A DNA stretch of 64,000 bases from Deltaproteobacteria bacterium (GTDB lineage: Bacteria > Desulfobacterota > Deferrisomatia > Deferrisomatales > JACRMM01), in assembly GCA_016214985.1 (NCBI GenBank), contig JACRMM010000022.1:1-64000 (forward strand). Direction: 5' to 3'. The notes beneath the pieces are model-generated. The model was not told the origin of the DNA. It worked only from the letters and a program-made list of their open reading frames with translations, and made no database searches. Made by a program: the position numbers and the translations under genes. Positions 1 to 8,999 of this stretch are shown here, piece by piece. The first letter of the stretch is position 1; each line of letters begins with the position of its first letter.

Positions 1-189
1 CATGCCCCACACGGCCGCTCCCGCGAACCCTGCCCCGTCCTTCACGATGTCCTCGAAGCACCCCACCGGCACCTGCTTGACCTTCGCGGCCCCGTTGATG
101 TCCACGAACAGCGCCAGAATGTACTCGATCCCGTCCGCCGCGAGCTTCGACTTCATCGACTCCAGTCCCATCCGCATCTCCATCGTCAT
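1..189 (-). CDS. glnT: GlnT-type (class III) glutamine synthetase, N-terminus only
   Basis: This is the N-terminal 63 residues of a glutamine synthetase; the gene runs off the left edge. The visible part is the beta-grasp region, with a motif close to ALFVDINGAAKVKQVP followed by DGAGFAGAAVWG. These are typical of the GlnT/gamma-glutamylmethylamide-synthetase group and not of GlnA. Such enzymes ligate glutamate with ammonia or, in GmaS members, with methylamine. The start was chosen because AAGGAGG lies about 8 bases upstream of the ATG; another in-frame Met follows two codons later. It is the last visible gene of the minus-strand island that holds a glutamate-synthase-like set and corrinoid methyltransferases, which makes a role in amine nitrogen assimilation plausible. 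Substrate specificity cannot be read from this fragment. Confidence 0.8.
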   Translation of the reverse strand, partial: MTMEMRMGLESMKSKLAADGIEYILALFVDINGAAKVKQVPVGCFEDIVKDGAGFAGAAVWGM

Positions 190-617
190 CGAACTGCCTC
201 CTTCTCTCTGCTGGGGGTTTCGTTGGTCGGTCCGTCGTCGTCCCGCGGCGCGAAAGCCGCATTTCGAGGGCACCCGGGCGGGAGTCTTCCCGCGGAAGGG
301 TTCCTCGGCAAGCAACCGCTACCCGACGTTGGACGTGCCGGGACTGCTTCGGGGGCTCGGGCCACTCCCGAGAAACCCTCAGCAGAGCAGTGCTGAATCG
401 AACCCTGTTTGGTGACACGCATTCACCTGGATCGGACTTACACGCGGAGCGTGACCCGCGACCCTCTTCGGATCCTGGTCCGACCCTCCGGCTTGCAGTG
501 ATTCCACGGTCGCAGGAAACGCCGTTTGAGGGTGACATACACCGGCCATTTGGTCAAACGATTTTCACCGGAGGAAAGAGAAAACTCCGAGCGCACCTGA
601 GCGGTCTGACGGCCCCC
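190..617. other. Intergenic region between the PEP/pyruvate-domain gene and glnT
   Basis: No gene is supported here. The stretch lies upstream of glnT and downstream of the 618-2996 gene. An inverted repeat CGTTTGA/TCAAACG (523-529 and 554-560, 24-base loop) just past the stop at 618 could be a weak terminator; there is no T-run. I looked for a -24/-12 promoter before glnT and found only an imperfect candidate, which I do not call. Confidence 0.4.
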
Positions 618-2996
618 TCACGCGCTGTCTCCGCCCCGGAGCTCCTCGGGCCGCGCCAGGACCCCGACCCCCTTGCCCTCTTCTTCGTCCAGGAACACGT
701 GGAGGAGCATTCCGGCCGCCCGCGACGGAAGGTGGAGAAGGTGGACGGTGCCCTCGAATCCTTTGAACTCGGGCAGCGCTGAACCGAGGAGGTTCGGGCC
801 CTCGAGGAAGAACGGCTCCCGAAAGACGGTACCCGGCTCGTCCGGGTGGATCGCGAGGGGCACGATCTCCGCCTCGACCAGATCGTTGAAGAAGTGGGTC
901 CCATAGGACACTTCGGGCGTCGATCCCCCCTCCTGGAACGCGATCTCACCCAGGATGAGCGTGTTGTTGAGGTCCTCGTAGCCCACCCGCACGCCCAGGT
1001 TGAGATCGTTGCTCCCCCAGCGGCCCGGGCCGAACAGCGCATATCGCTTCCCCTCGAGCAGCCGATTGACGTGGCTCACGACGCGCCCGACCCTGAGCTT
1101 CTCCTCCTGCGTGCCCAGGCGACCGTAGGCCTTGGGGTCCACGTAGACCGCGTACTCGATGTCCCGTACGATCTGATTCGAGCCCACGCCCACTGTCGTG
1201 AAGAGGGTGCGTTCCTCCGGGAGATCGGCGGGGAGGACCACCTTGCCGCGGTGCTCCTTGATTCCGAAGGGCCGGCACTGAAGCAGGTAGAACAGCCCGC
1301 CGTCCCAGGCGAACTCGACGTCCACGGGGCCACGGTACGCGTCGTGGAGGGCACGGAGGATCTTTCGGGTCACGCGGACGAACGGCGTCTTCTTGAGGAG
1401 GTTCTCGAACGTGACGCACGCCCGGCGAAAGTCCACGCTCTGGCCCCGGAAGAGCGGGGCGACCAGGTGGCCGTCCTCGTCCACCGAGAGAGCATCCGAA
1501 AGCTCAGGGTGGCTCGTGCCTTCCAGGAGGGGGACGCAGGGAACGGTCTCGAGCCGGCCGCTCCGAAGATTGAGCACGTCGGCCAGGCGCTGGGAGTACT
1601 TCGCGATCGGCCCGGCTTCGACCTCGGGCCGCAGGAGCGGGTGGCTGAGCGGGACCATCCGCGGATAGTCCGCGGCGACCCGGTCGACTGCGCGCGTGCC
1701 GAGCCCGCACACGAGGCGCACCAGGCCTTCCTCCTTGCGGATCCGGGGTGTCCAGCGGTGTGCGTTGTGCGAGTACCCCACGCCCGAGACGAAGGGGAAG
1801 AAGGTGTCCCCGAAGCGGCGCCCCACGACCTTCTGGACGAGCACGGCCATCTTCTCGTCGAAGTCGAGCAGCTTGTGGTCGCGCCGGTACAGGATGGGGG
1901 CCGGGGCGTAGGTGCTCATGTGGACCCGGTTGAGCCCCCAGATGAACTCCCGGAGCCGGTGCTCGAGATCCCCCTGGTTGACGATGAACACCGAGTCATA
2001 CTTGCCGGAGAACGCGAAGCCGAAGTTGTCCTCGAGCAGGGTGGAGGAGCGCAGGATCAGCGGGTGCTCCCCCACGCGGGAGAGGAACTGGCGGAAGTCG
2101 TCGACGACGTCCGCAGGGAACGTGGCCTCTCGGAAGACTCGCTCGATCTGGCGGTAGTCGTCCTCGATCTCCTCCCGTGTCTTGTACTTGTGGCTGTACA
2201 GGCGGTCGAGCCCGTTGTGGTCCACGAAGTCCGAGAAGATCCCACTGTTGAAGTAATACGACTCGGGCACGCGGACCACCTGCTCGAGCTCCGGGTCGCG
2301 GTCCCCGAACCGGGGGAGCACGATCTTGGACGCCAGGAACATGCCAGCCGCTTTTCCGCCGATCTTCCCGGGGCGGCGGCGGTCCCAGTAGCTTGCGTCC
2401 AGGAGGTCGTCGACGTCGCGGATCGTGATGTGCTCTTTGGCGATGCCGACGAACGGGAGCTGGCCGGAGATGAAGTGGCTGATCAGCGCCACGCGGGCCC
2501 CCATCACCTCGGTGGGCGACAGGATCATATCGCCCTGGGGGATGCTGCAGAACTCCTTGAGCGCCTGCTTGATCCGAGCCGAGGTCACCCCTTCGGTATT
2601 GACGATGCGGTTGAGCTTCCGGAACACATCCTTCTTGCGGGCGAAGTTGATGTGGTCCTCGATCTCCGCCTCGGAGAAGTTTCGCGCGAAGTGCAGGTCG
2701 GTCACTGCGTCGAGATACTCGCGGAGCCCTTCACTGCTGTCGGCTTCGCCCACATCCCCTGCCCGCGCGGCCCGCGCCTGCTCATCGAGGGCTTCCCCAT
2801 CCGCGATCCCCCTCTCGGCCAGGGACGCCCGGAACAGGCCGCGCATGGCTCCGACCAGGGTCGGGTGGCGCATCATCTTCTGGTAGAGCCGGTAGGCCCG
2901 GACCAGGATCACGGCGTCGATCGCCTCAGGGGCAAGCCTTTCGCCGCCAGAGAGCCCGACCGGCGGGCGGCCGGAGGCGGGCTCCTCGGGTGTCAC
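618..2996 (-). CDS. PEP/pyruvate-binding (PPDK_N-like) domain protein, 792 aa
   Basis: A large protein with an ATP-grasp-like PEP/pyruvate-binding domain in its middle and C-terminal part. Visible motifs include GKIGGKAAGMFLAS near residue 210, LILRSSTLLEDNFGFAFSGK near 320 and VDVEFAWDGG followed by LLQCRPF near 580. These resemble the nucleotide-binding half of PEP synthase and pyruvate phosphate dikinase. I do not see the phosphohistidine swivelling domain or the PEP-barrel domain, so it is probably not a complete PEP synthase; it may be a phosphotransferase of unknown acceptor. The N-terminal 200 residues are unassigned. It starts with GTG overlapping the glutamate dehydrogenase stop by four bases (GTGA), so the two are translationally coupled. 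That links it to glutamate metabolism, but its reaction is unknown. Confidence 0.7.
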   Translation of the reverse strand: MTPEEPASGRPPVGLSGGERLAPEAIDAVILVRAYRLYQKMMRHPTLVGAMRGLFRASLAERGIADGEALDEQARAARAGDVGEADSSEGLREYLDAVTDLHFARNFSEAEIEDHINFARKKDVFRKLNRIVNTEGVTSARIKQALKEFCSIPQGDMILSPTEVMGARVALISHFISGQLPFVGIAKEHITIRDVDDLLDASYWDRRRPGKIGGKAAGMFLASKIVLPRFGDRDPELEQVVRVPESYYFNSGIFSDFVDHNGLDRLYSHKYKTREEIEDDYRQIERVFREATFPADVVDDFRQFLSRVGEHPLILRSSTLLEDNFGFAFSGKYDSVFIVNQGDLEHRLREFIWGLNRVHMSTYAPAPILYRRDHKLLDFDEKMAVLVQKVVGRRFGDTFFPFVSGVGYSHNAHRWTPRIRKEEGLVRLVCGLGTRAVDRVAADYPRMVPLSHPLLRPEVEAGPIAKYSQRLADVLNLRSGRLETVPCVPLLEGTSHPELSDALSVDEDGHLVAPLFRGQSVDFRRACVTFENLLKKTPFVRVTRKILRALHDAYRGPVDVEFAWDGGLFYLLQCRPFGIKEHRGKVVLPADLPEERTLFTTVGVGSNQIVRDIEYAVYVDPKAYGRLGTQEEKLRVGRVVSHVNRLLEGKRYALFGPGRWGSNDLNLGVRVGYEDLNNTLILGEIAFQEGGSTPEVSYGTHFFNDLVEAEIVPLAIHPDEPGTVFREPFFLEGPNLLGSALPEFKGFEGTVHLLHLPSRAAGMLLHVFLDEEEGKGVGVLARPEELRGGDSA

Positions 2997-4243
2997 ACCC
3001 AGCCTCGGAGTTTGCAGGCTTCCGCCACCCGCGACACCGACACCAGGTACGCCGCGCGGCGCATATCGACCCGGTACTTCTCGTGCATCTCATGAACCTT
3101 TTCGAACGCGTGGGTCATCTTCTGGTTGAGCCGGTCGTGCACCTCGTCGAGCGGCCAGTAGAAGTTGTAGGTGTTCTGCACCTGCTCGAAGTACGACACC
3201 GTGACGCCGCCGGCGTTGGCCAGGAAGTCGGGCAGCACAACCACGCCGCGGTCGAACAGCACCTGATCGGCTCCCGGCGTCGTCGGCCCGTTGGCCAGCT
3301 CGCAGCTGATCCGGCAGTTGACCTTCGAGGCGTTCGCCTCGGTGATCGAGTTCTCGAGCGCCGAGGGGAAGAGCACCGTAGTCTCGACCTCCAGCACCTC
3401 GTTGGGCCGCAGCGCGTCAACGCCCGGAAAGCCCTGGAGCGAGCCGTGGGTCTTCTTGTGGTCCACGAGCGACCGGACGTCGATTCCCTTGGGATTGTGC
3501 ACACCGCTCGTCGAGTCGCAGGCAGCCACGAGCTTCAATCCAAGAATCTCCTCCCCGAGCAGCGCCGCGTACTGCCCTGCGTTACCGAAACCCTGGATCG
3601 CCATGGTGGCTCCGCCAAGGTCGATGCCGTGAGCCCGGGCTGCCTCGCGCGTGATGTAGATCCCGCCCCGGGCTGTGGCGTCTCCGCGCCCCTGGGACCC
3701 CCCGAGCGCCAAGGGTTTTCCGGTGATCACACCGGGGTGGCTGTGGCCGACGATCGTCTCGTACTCGTCCATCATCCAGGCCATGATCTGGGGCGTGGTG
3801 TAGACGTCGGGCGCCGGCACGTCTTTGTGGACGCCGAGATCCGACGCGAGCGCCCGGACGTAGGCGCGCGCGAGGCGCTCCTTCTCGCCCTCCGAGAGCT
3901 CCTTGGGGTTGCAGATCACCCCCCCCTTGCCGCCTCCCAGGGGGATGTCGACCACGGAGGTCTTCCAGGTCATCCACGCCGCCAAGGCCCGTACCGTGTC
4001 GATGGTCTCGTCCGGGTGCCAGCGGATGCCGCCCTTGGCCGGACCACGAGCCCAGTTGTACTGCACCCGAAAGGCGTGAAAGATCCGCGACGTCCCGTCG
4101 TCCATCTTCACCGGCAGGGTCAGCGTGATCTCCCTCATCGGCCAGCGCAGGAGCTGGTGGGTGCCTGCATCGAGGCCCAGCGCCTCCGCTGCCTGGTCGA
4201 GCTGCTCCTGCGCCATCCGGAAGGGGTTGAACTCTGCGGCCAT
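2993..4243 (-). CDS. gdhA: Glu/Leu/Phe/Val-type glutamate dehydrogenase, 416 aa
   Basis: NAD(P)-dependent oxidative deamination of glutamate, or the reverse. The substrate-binding region shows GPAKGGIRWHPDE near residue 75 and GGGKGG near 110, and the proton-shuttling segment PAPDVYTTPQIMAWMMDEY follows near 150. The Rossmann domain carries GFGNAG near 225. Length is normal for the family. The ATG at 4243 is preceded by GAGGAG at 6-base spacing, which decides the start over upstream in-frame codons. It has its own candidate promoter (4299-4327), and its stop overlaps the GTG of the next gene. Lying between the glutamate-synthase-like genes and glnT, it would link amine nitrogen to 2-oxoglutarate. 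Cofactor preference is not assigned. Confidence 0.92.
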   Translation of the reverse strand: MAAEFNPFRMAQEQLDQAAEALGLDAGTHQLLRWPMREITLTLPVKMDDGTSRIFHAFRVQYNWARGPAKGGIRWHPDETIDTVRALAAWMTWKTSVVDIPLGGGKGGVICNPKELSEGEKERLARAYVRALASDLGVHKDVPAPDVYTTPQIMAWMMDEYETIVGHSHPGVITGKPLALGGSQGRGDATARGGIYITREAARAHGIDLGGATMAIQGFGNAGQYAALLGEEILGLKLVAACDSTSGVHNPKGIDVRSLVDHKKTHGSLQGFPGVDALRPNEVLEVETTVLFPSALENSITEANASKVNCRISCELANGPTTPGADQVLFDRGVVVLPDFLANAGGVTVSYFEQVQNTYNFYWPLDEVHDRLNQKMTHAFEKVHEMHEKYRVDMRRAAYLVSVSRVAEACKLRGWV

Positions 4244-4298
4244 GACACGCTCCTCGGGAAAGGGTTGCCGGGCGGCTCGCCACGGCAGTTCTTTTCCT

Positions 4299-4327
4299 TT
4301 CATACAAAAATTTTTCCTAAAATGCAA
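4299..4327 (-). promoter_or_regulatory. Candidate sigma-70 promoter for gdhA
   Basis: On the minus strand a -35-like TTGCAT (4322-4327) and a -10-like TATGAA (4299-4304) are separated by 17 bases. The spacer contains AAAAATTTTT, in an AT-rich patch that stands out from its GC-rich surroundings. It lies about 60 bases upstream of the gdhA ATG. Confidence 0.45.
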
Positions 4328-4409
4328 CCAGCAAACCGCCGTTCCTCCTCTGCGCCTCACGACGGCTCCAGCCGAATGAGGAGCCCTCTGGATGGATCCT
4401 GAAGACACC

Positions 4410-4454
4410 GCGGCCCGCCGAGAGAGGTTCAAGGGCGCTCTCTCGGCGGGCCGC
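4410..4454 (-). terminator. Strong intergenic hairpin downstream of the GltD-like gene's neighbour boundary
   Basis: A perfect 17-bp inverted repeat, GCGGCCCGCCGAGAGAG (4410-4426) and its complement (4438-4454), with an 11-base loop. It sits between the stop of the GltD-like gene at 4501 and the gdhA promoter. No T-run follows, so it may act as a mRNA 3' stabiliser or a Rho-assisted terminator and not as a classical intrinsic terminator. Confidence 0.65.
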
Positions 4455-4500
4455 AGTTCGTACAGAAGGACGACCGTGAAGACGCCCTCAAGGCGAAGCG

Positions 4501-7020
4501 TTAGAAGTATCCGCGCGCGCCGCCACCAGAAGCCAGGGGGATGCCGAGGGCTTCCTGGGTCGTCAGGGTGATCGTGCGCATGTCCTCCGGCTCCAGGTTA
4601 TGGACGTTGGTCTTCCCGGTGCAGCGCGCGATGATAGCGGTCTCCTGCACGGTGCCCTTGATCCAGTTCGCTCCGGCCTTCGCGAGCTCGTCGGCCTTCG
4701 CGCCGGCCGGGAAGACGACCGCGCTGTTCTCGATGCTCCCGCCGAGCGCCAGGGCCATCGAGACACCGAACACGCCGGCGTTGGCGTTCATGGCGAGGAC
4801 CTTCGCCACGTCCGTGCCGGTCCGCATGCCCCCGAAGTAGAGGAGCGCGATGTCCTCCTCCCGGTTGAGCCCCCGGAGGATCTTGATGGCGTCGCGCAAG
4901 ACCGTCAGGTCTGGCGCCCCTTCGAGCTCCACCCACGGCTGCTCGATGCCGTCCGAGCCGTCGAGGAGGAGGAAGTGGAACCCGTTCTCCAGGGCGAAGG
5001 GGATCGCCTTGGGCAGGGCAGCCGCCGCCACCGCCAGGCCGGCCAGCTGGCCCTTCTTCAAGCCCGTCGGTTTCACCGCCTGGAACTTCTTCCCGACCCG
5101 GTACACGACACCCGCCGCGGTCGGATCCGGCTTGTCCTTGGCCGTCAGCAGCTGGAGCCACGGCACCTTGCCGCCGAGCGCCGATCGGCCCACGTACCCG
5201 CACCCACTGCCCTCGGCGGCCCGGGCGAGCGCCTCCCGCACGGGCTTCGGTGCGCCGTCGAAGCCGGCGAAGAGGTAGGGCAGCCCCAGCGTCAGCCCTC
5301 CGATCCGAGTCTCGGTCGAGCAGGCCTCTCGGTACGGGTCGATGACGAGGCGCGTCAGGCCGGCTGCGAGGAAGACGACGTCGTCCAGGTGGGCGCCCCG
5401 CTCGGCGGGGAAGGGGTTGTCCCGGGGCCGCAGCCGGGCCCGAAGGACGTCGCACTGCTTCTCCATGTCCTCGGGCTTGGTCCGTGCCATCAGGTGCATG
5501 AGGTCGCGGTTCCTGCGGGTGTAATCGGCCGAGCCCGTCTCCGCGTCGCAGCGCAGGCAGCGGGCCGCCTGGCGCCCCGCGGTCTCCGGGTCGTAGGTGA
5601 GGTCGCACTGGGCGAAGAGCGACGGGTCGTCGCCGATCCCGCAGAAGACCGGCTCCTCTCGGTTGAGCTTCTCCCACCGGGGATCCTGGGCCACCGCGAC
5701 CCGGCACGTGCGAAACGGCGTGCGGTACGCCTGAGGCTTCTTCTCCCCTTCCAGGTGGGCGCGAATGTAGTGCGCCGCTCGGTGGCCGTGCTGCATTGCG
5801 GTCACGATCGCTGAGGGGCCAAACGCTCCGTCGCCGGCCGCGAAGACCTTCGGGTCCTCGGTGCGCATGGTGTCGATGCCCGCACGGACGTAGCCCCGCT
5901 GGAGGAGGGCGGCCTTCTCCAGGGCACTGCTGTCAGCCGCGAGGCCGATCGAGAGGAGGATCGCGTCGCAGTCCACCTGGATCGTGACGTTGGAGTCGTA
6001 CTTCGGGCTGAAGCGGCCCGCCTCGTCGAAGACCGAGACGCACCGCATGAATTCGATGCCTTGGACCTTCTTCCCGTCGTGGAGGATCCGCTTGGGGCCC
6101 CAGCCTGGGTTCATCACGATCCCCTCGGCCTCGGCCTCCAGGATCTCATGCTGCCACGCGGGCATCTGTTCCCGGCTCTCCAGGCAGAAGAGCTCCACGC
6201 TCTTGGGGCCGACGCGTCGGGCGGTGCGGGCCACATCCATGGCCACGTTGCCGCCTCCGATCACGACCACCTTTCCCTTGAGCTTCGTCTTCGCCCCGTC
6301 GTTGATGTCGGTGAGGAAGCGGATCCCGTGCAGTCCCCGGATCCCCTCGTCTTCACCGGGCACGTTGAGCGCACGGTCCTTCCAGAGGCCCACGGCCAGC
6401 AGCACCGCGTCGTGGCGCTTCTTCAGCTCCTCGAGGCTCACGTCCTTCCCGAGCTCGCAGCCCGTGTGGACCTCGATCCCCGGACAGTGCGCGAGGAGCC
6501 GGCCGACGTCCTGGTCCAGGAGCCCGGCAGGAAGGCGGAAGGGCGGGATGCCGGCGGCCATCATGCCGCCCAGGCGCGGCCTCTTCTCGTAGATGTGGAC
6601 CGCGTAGCCGGCCTCCGCGAGATCCTGGGCCGCTGTCAGGCCCGCGGGCCCTGCGCCGACGATTCCGACCGTCTTCTTCCGGGTCACCTTGACCGCCGGC
6701 CGTTGGAAGGTCTTGCCGACCGCCTCGCACACGTAGCGCTTCAGCGCCCGGATGCCGACTGCCCCGTCGCTCTCCGCCCGCCGGCAGTCCTTCTCGCAGG
6801 GCTTGGAGCAGACCCGGCCGCACACCGTCGCGAAGGGATTGTTTTGGCTGATGACGTCGAAGGCCGCCTCGTATCTGCCTTCCCAGATGAGGCCCACGTA
6901 GGAGGGGACGTCGGTCCCCACCGGGCAGGTCTGCTGGCACGGCGCCGGAGCGTAGTTCGGGTCCTGGTATTCGTTCTGGATCTCGACGGCCACGAGGCCG
7001 GGGGTGATGAGCTCGCTCAT
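4501..7020 (-). CDS. GltD-like FAD/NAD(P) oxidoreductase fused to an FMN-barrel-like half, 839 aa
   Basis: Residues 1-440 look like the glutamate synthase small subunit (GltD). There is an N-terminal cysteine-rich 4Fe-4S segment (cysteines 28, 32, 67, 71, 75, 79), an FAD-binding motif VGAGPAGLTAAQDL near 121 and an NAD(P)-binding motif VVVIGGGNVAMDVA near 251. Another C-x-x-C occurs at 488-491. The remaining 340 residues are not part of ordinary GltD. They resemble a degenerate FMN-dependent glutamate-synthase barrel (LPYLFAGFDGA, HFLLLDGSDGIEQP, YFGGMRTGTDVAKVLA). It probably supplies electrons from NAD(P)H to the glutamate-synthase-like proteins encoded just upstream. The ATG at 7020 has AAGGAG 8 bases before it. 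The upstream gene ends 22 bases away, so they form one operon. Confidence 0.8.
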   Translation of the reverse strand: MSELITPGLVAVEIQNEYQDPNYAPAPCQQTCPVGTDVPSYVGLIWEGRYEAAFDVISQNNPFATVCGRVCSKPCEKDCRRAESDGAVGIRALKRYVCEAVGKTFQRPAVKVTRKKTVGIVGAGPAGLTAAQDLAEAGYAVHIYEKRPRLGGMMAAGIPPFRLPAGLLDQDVGRLLAHCPGIEVHTGCELGKDVSLEELKKRHDAVLLAVGLWKDRALNVPGEDEGIRGLHGIRFLTDINDGAKTKLKGKVVVIGGGNVAMDVARTARRVGPKSVELFCLESREQMPAWQHEILEAEAEGIVMNPGWGPKRILHDGKKVQGIEFMRCVSVFDEAGRFSPKYDSNVTIQVDCDAILLSIGLAADSSALEKAALLQRGYVRAGIDTMRTEDPKVFAAGDGAFGPSAIVTAMQHGHRAAHYIRAHLEGEKKPQAYRTPFRTCRVAVAQDPRWEKLNREEPVFCGIGDDPSLFAQCDLTYDPETAGRQAARCLRCDAETGSADYTRRNRDLMHLMARTKPEDMEKQCDVLRARLRPRDNPFPAERGAHLDDVVFLAAGLTRLVIDPYREACSTETRIGGLTLGLPYLFAGFDGAPKPVREALARAAEGSGCGYVGRSALGGKVPWLQLLTAKDKPDPTAAGVVYRVGKKFQAVKPTGLKKGQLAGLAVAAAALPKAIPFALENGFHFLLLDGSDGIEQPWVELEGAPDLTVLRDAIKILRGLNREEDIALLYFGGMRTGTDVAKVLAMNANAGVFGVSMALALGGSIENSAVVFPAGAKADELAKAGANWIKGTVQETAIIARCTGKTNVHNLEPEDMRTITLTTQEALGIPLASGGGARGYF

Positions 7021-7042
7021 TGCACAGGCTCCTTCGTCCTGG

Positions 7043-8992
7043 TTAGTACCAGCGGCGGTACTCGTCGCGCATCGTCGGTTCATAGGGGAGGCGCGTGAGC
7101 GCGGCAGCCTCGGGCGTCAGCGCCACGAGGTCCTTGCGCGTCACCTGCCGCACGTCGGTGTACCCCAGGGCGTGGACGACGGACGCCATCTGCCAGCGCA
7201 CCGACTCCAGGAAGTTGTGCATGTGCTCGGCCCGCTTCACGATGTCGAAGCGCCGGGTATGTTCTGGATCCTGGCTCGTGGAGCCGATCACGCAATTTCC
7301 GACGCTGCACTGCATGCAGCTGATGCAGCCGCCCGCGATCAGCATGGCGGTGCCGAAGGCCACGGCCGTGGCCCCGAGGGCCACCGCCTTCAAGGCCTCC
7401 ACCCCGTCCTTGATGCCTCCCATGAGGACGATGGGGAGCTGGCCCGCGGCGTCGATCTCCTCCAGCCCTTCCAGCGCCTCTTGGAGGCCGGCGATCGTGG
7501 GGATGCCGACGTACTCCAGCACCTCGTTCCCGGCCGCCCCCGTACCCCCCTGGAGCCCGTCGAGCTCGATGAAATCGAGCCCGTCCTTCAAGGCGATCTT
7601 GATGTCGTCTCGGATGCGGCCGGCGCCCAGCTTGATGGAGATCGGGACGCGGCCGCCCGTGGCCTCCCGGAACTCTTCAACCTTCATGATCAGGTCGTCG
7701 CCCCCCAGGATGTCCGGGTGGCGCGACGGCGACCGCAGGTCCATGCCCGCCGGAATGCCGCGGATGGCCGCGATCTCCGTCGTAAGCTTTTCGGCCATGA
7801 GCTGGCCGCCGAGCCCCGGCTTCGCGCCCTGGGAGATGTAGATCTCCACTCCGTCGGCCCGCTTCATATCGTGCACGTTCCATCCAAGCCGGCCTGCCAG
7901 GCACTGGGCGATCATCTGGCGCGCCTCCGCGCGGTCGGCAGAGAGCATGCCGCCCTCGCCGGAGTTCTCCGAGATCCCGGAGAGCCGGGAGGCGATCCCG
8001 AGCGCCGTCTTCATCTCTCCCGAGAGCGCACCGAAGCTCATGGGCGCGATCATCACCGGCATCGAGAGGTCCAGGGGCTTTCCGCCGTGCCTTTCGCCGA
8101 TGAACGTTCGCAGGTTCACCTTCTTCACGGCGTCCGGGTCCCGTCCGGCGTCGGACAGGTCCTTCCGGAAGCCGATGTCCTGAAAGTGCGGCAGGTGGCG
8201 GGAGGCCCCGTAGCCCCGGATCCGGTAGCGACCGATGACCGACTTGACCCGGATATCCTCCTGGATCTTGGGGTTCCAGTAGTCCTGGCTGCCCCCCGAG
8301 AAGGTGTAGTAAGGGAGGTTTCGGATGCGGGGCTCCGAGGTGCCGTACTTCAGCTGCTTTCCGGCGCAGACGATCTTCTTGAGCCGTCCCTTGAAACGCA
8401 GGTTGTAGCGGTCGAGAAACTCCAGCACGCTGTCGATGTCCTGGGAGGTCGGGTCGACCTGGATCGCGTCGTTGCCGAGCGACTCCACGTCCCCGCCCAC
8501 GAAGATCTCGCCGCCGGCCATGTCCTCGCCGACCCGGGGCCCCGAGTCGCCGAGGATGATGAACCGGCCGCCGTACATCATGTAGCCGGCCATGAAGTTC
8601 GCGCTCCCGGCGCAGCAAAGGGTCCCCTTCTTCATCACCTGGCCGGAGCGCGACCCGATGTTGCCGTGGACGACGACCTCGCCGCCCCTCAGGCCCTCTC
8701 CGGCGATGGCGCCGGCGTTGCCACGGACCACGATGGACCCCTGGAACAGGTTGTCACCCACGCCCCAGCTCGCGTTCCCCTCGATCTCAAACTGGGGCCC
8801 ATCGCACAGTCCCCCGCAGTAGTAGCCCGCGGAGCCGCGTACCCACACCTTGATGGGGCTCACGAGGCCCACGCCGATGTAGTGCCGGGCGTCCGGGTTG
8901 AGGACCTCCACGTTCTGGTGCGTGGAGCCGTAGCCGCGGATCATCTCGTTGGCGACGCGGATTTGGGTCTTGGCCAGATCGATCGTTACCAT
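7043..8992 (-). CDS. Glutamate-synthase-like protein: GXGXG domain fused to FMN/Fe-S barrel, 649 aa
   Basis: The N-terminal 230 residues form the GXGXG beta-helix domain of glutamate synthase (repeats such as GNAGAIAGEGLRGGEVVVHG and GAGSANFMAGYMM-like turns). The rest is the FMN-binding synthase barrel. It has PMSFGALSGEMK near 325, ENSGEGG near 350, ELDGLQGGTGAAG near 475 and the Fe-S cysteine cluster CISCMQCSVGNC near 560. In bacterial GltB these parts are joined to the amidotransferase in a roughly 1500-residue chain, in the order amidotransferase-FMN-GXGXG. Here the amidotransferase is a separate gene and the GXGXG domain comes first. The arrangement resembles GlxCD of rhizobia and MgsBC of N-methylglutamate synthase, which makes glutamate or N-methylglutamate the likely product. 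The ATG at 8992 has GGGAG close by. Confidence 0.83.
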   Translation of the reverse strand: MVTIDLAKTQIRVANEMIRGYGSTHQNVEVLNPDARHYIGVGLVSPIKVWVRGSAGYYCGGLCDGPQFEIEGNASWGVGDNLFQGSIVVRGNAGAIAGEGLRGGEVVVHGNIGSRSGQVMKKGTLCCAGSANFMAGYMMYGGRFIILGDSGPRVGEDMAGGEIFVGGDVESLGNDAIQVDPTSQDIDSVLEFLDRYNLRFKGRLKKIVCAGKQLKYGTSEPRIRNLPYYTFSGGSQDYWNPKIQEDIRVKSVIGRYRIRGYGASRHLPHFQDIGFRKDLSDAGRDPDAVKKVNLRTFIGERHGGKPLDLSMPVMIAPMSFGALSGEMKTALGIASRLSGISENSGEGGMLSADRAEARQMIAQCLAGRLGWNVHDMKRADGVEIYISQGAKPGLGGQLMAEKLTTEIAAIRGIPAGMDLRSPSRHPDILGGDDLIMKVEEFREATGGRVPISIKLGAGRIRDDIKIALKDGLDFIELDGLQGGTGAAGNEVLEYVGIPTIAGLQEALEGLEEIDAAGQLPIVLMGGIKDGVEALKAVALGATAVAFGTAMLIAGGCISCMQCSVGNCVIGSTSQDPEHTRRFDIVKRAEHMHNFLESVRWQMASVVHALGYTDVRQVTRKDLVALTPEAAALTRLPYEPTMRDEYRRWY

Positions 8993-8999
8993 GTGCTCC

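Noticed and set aside
190-420. A sigma-54 promoter for glnT
   Set aside because: The best candidate, near 340 on the minus strand, has GG but GT instead of GC at -12.
360-430. A tRNA-like GGTTCGATTC on the minus strand near glnT
   Set aside because: The flanking bases do not form the T-stem, and no cloverleaf fits.
846-3095. A 749-codon open frame on the plus strand
   Set aside because: Antisense shadow of the PEP/pyruvate-domain gene with His/Val/Asp-rich low-complexity translation and no ribosome site.
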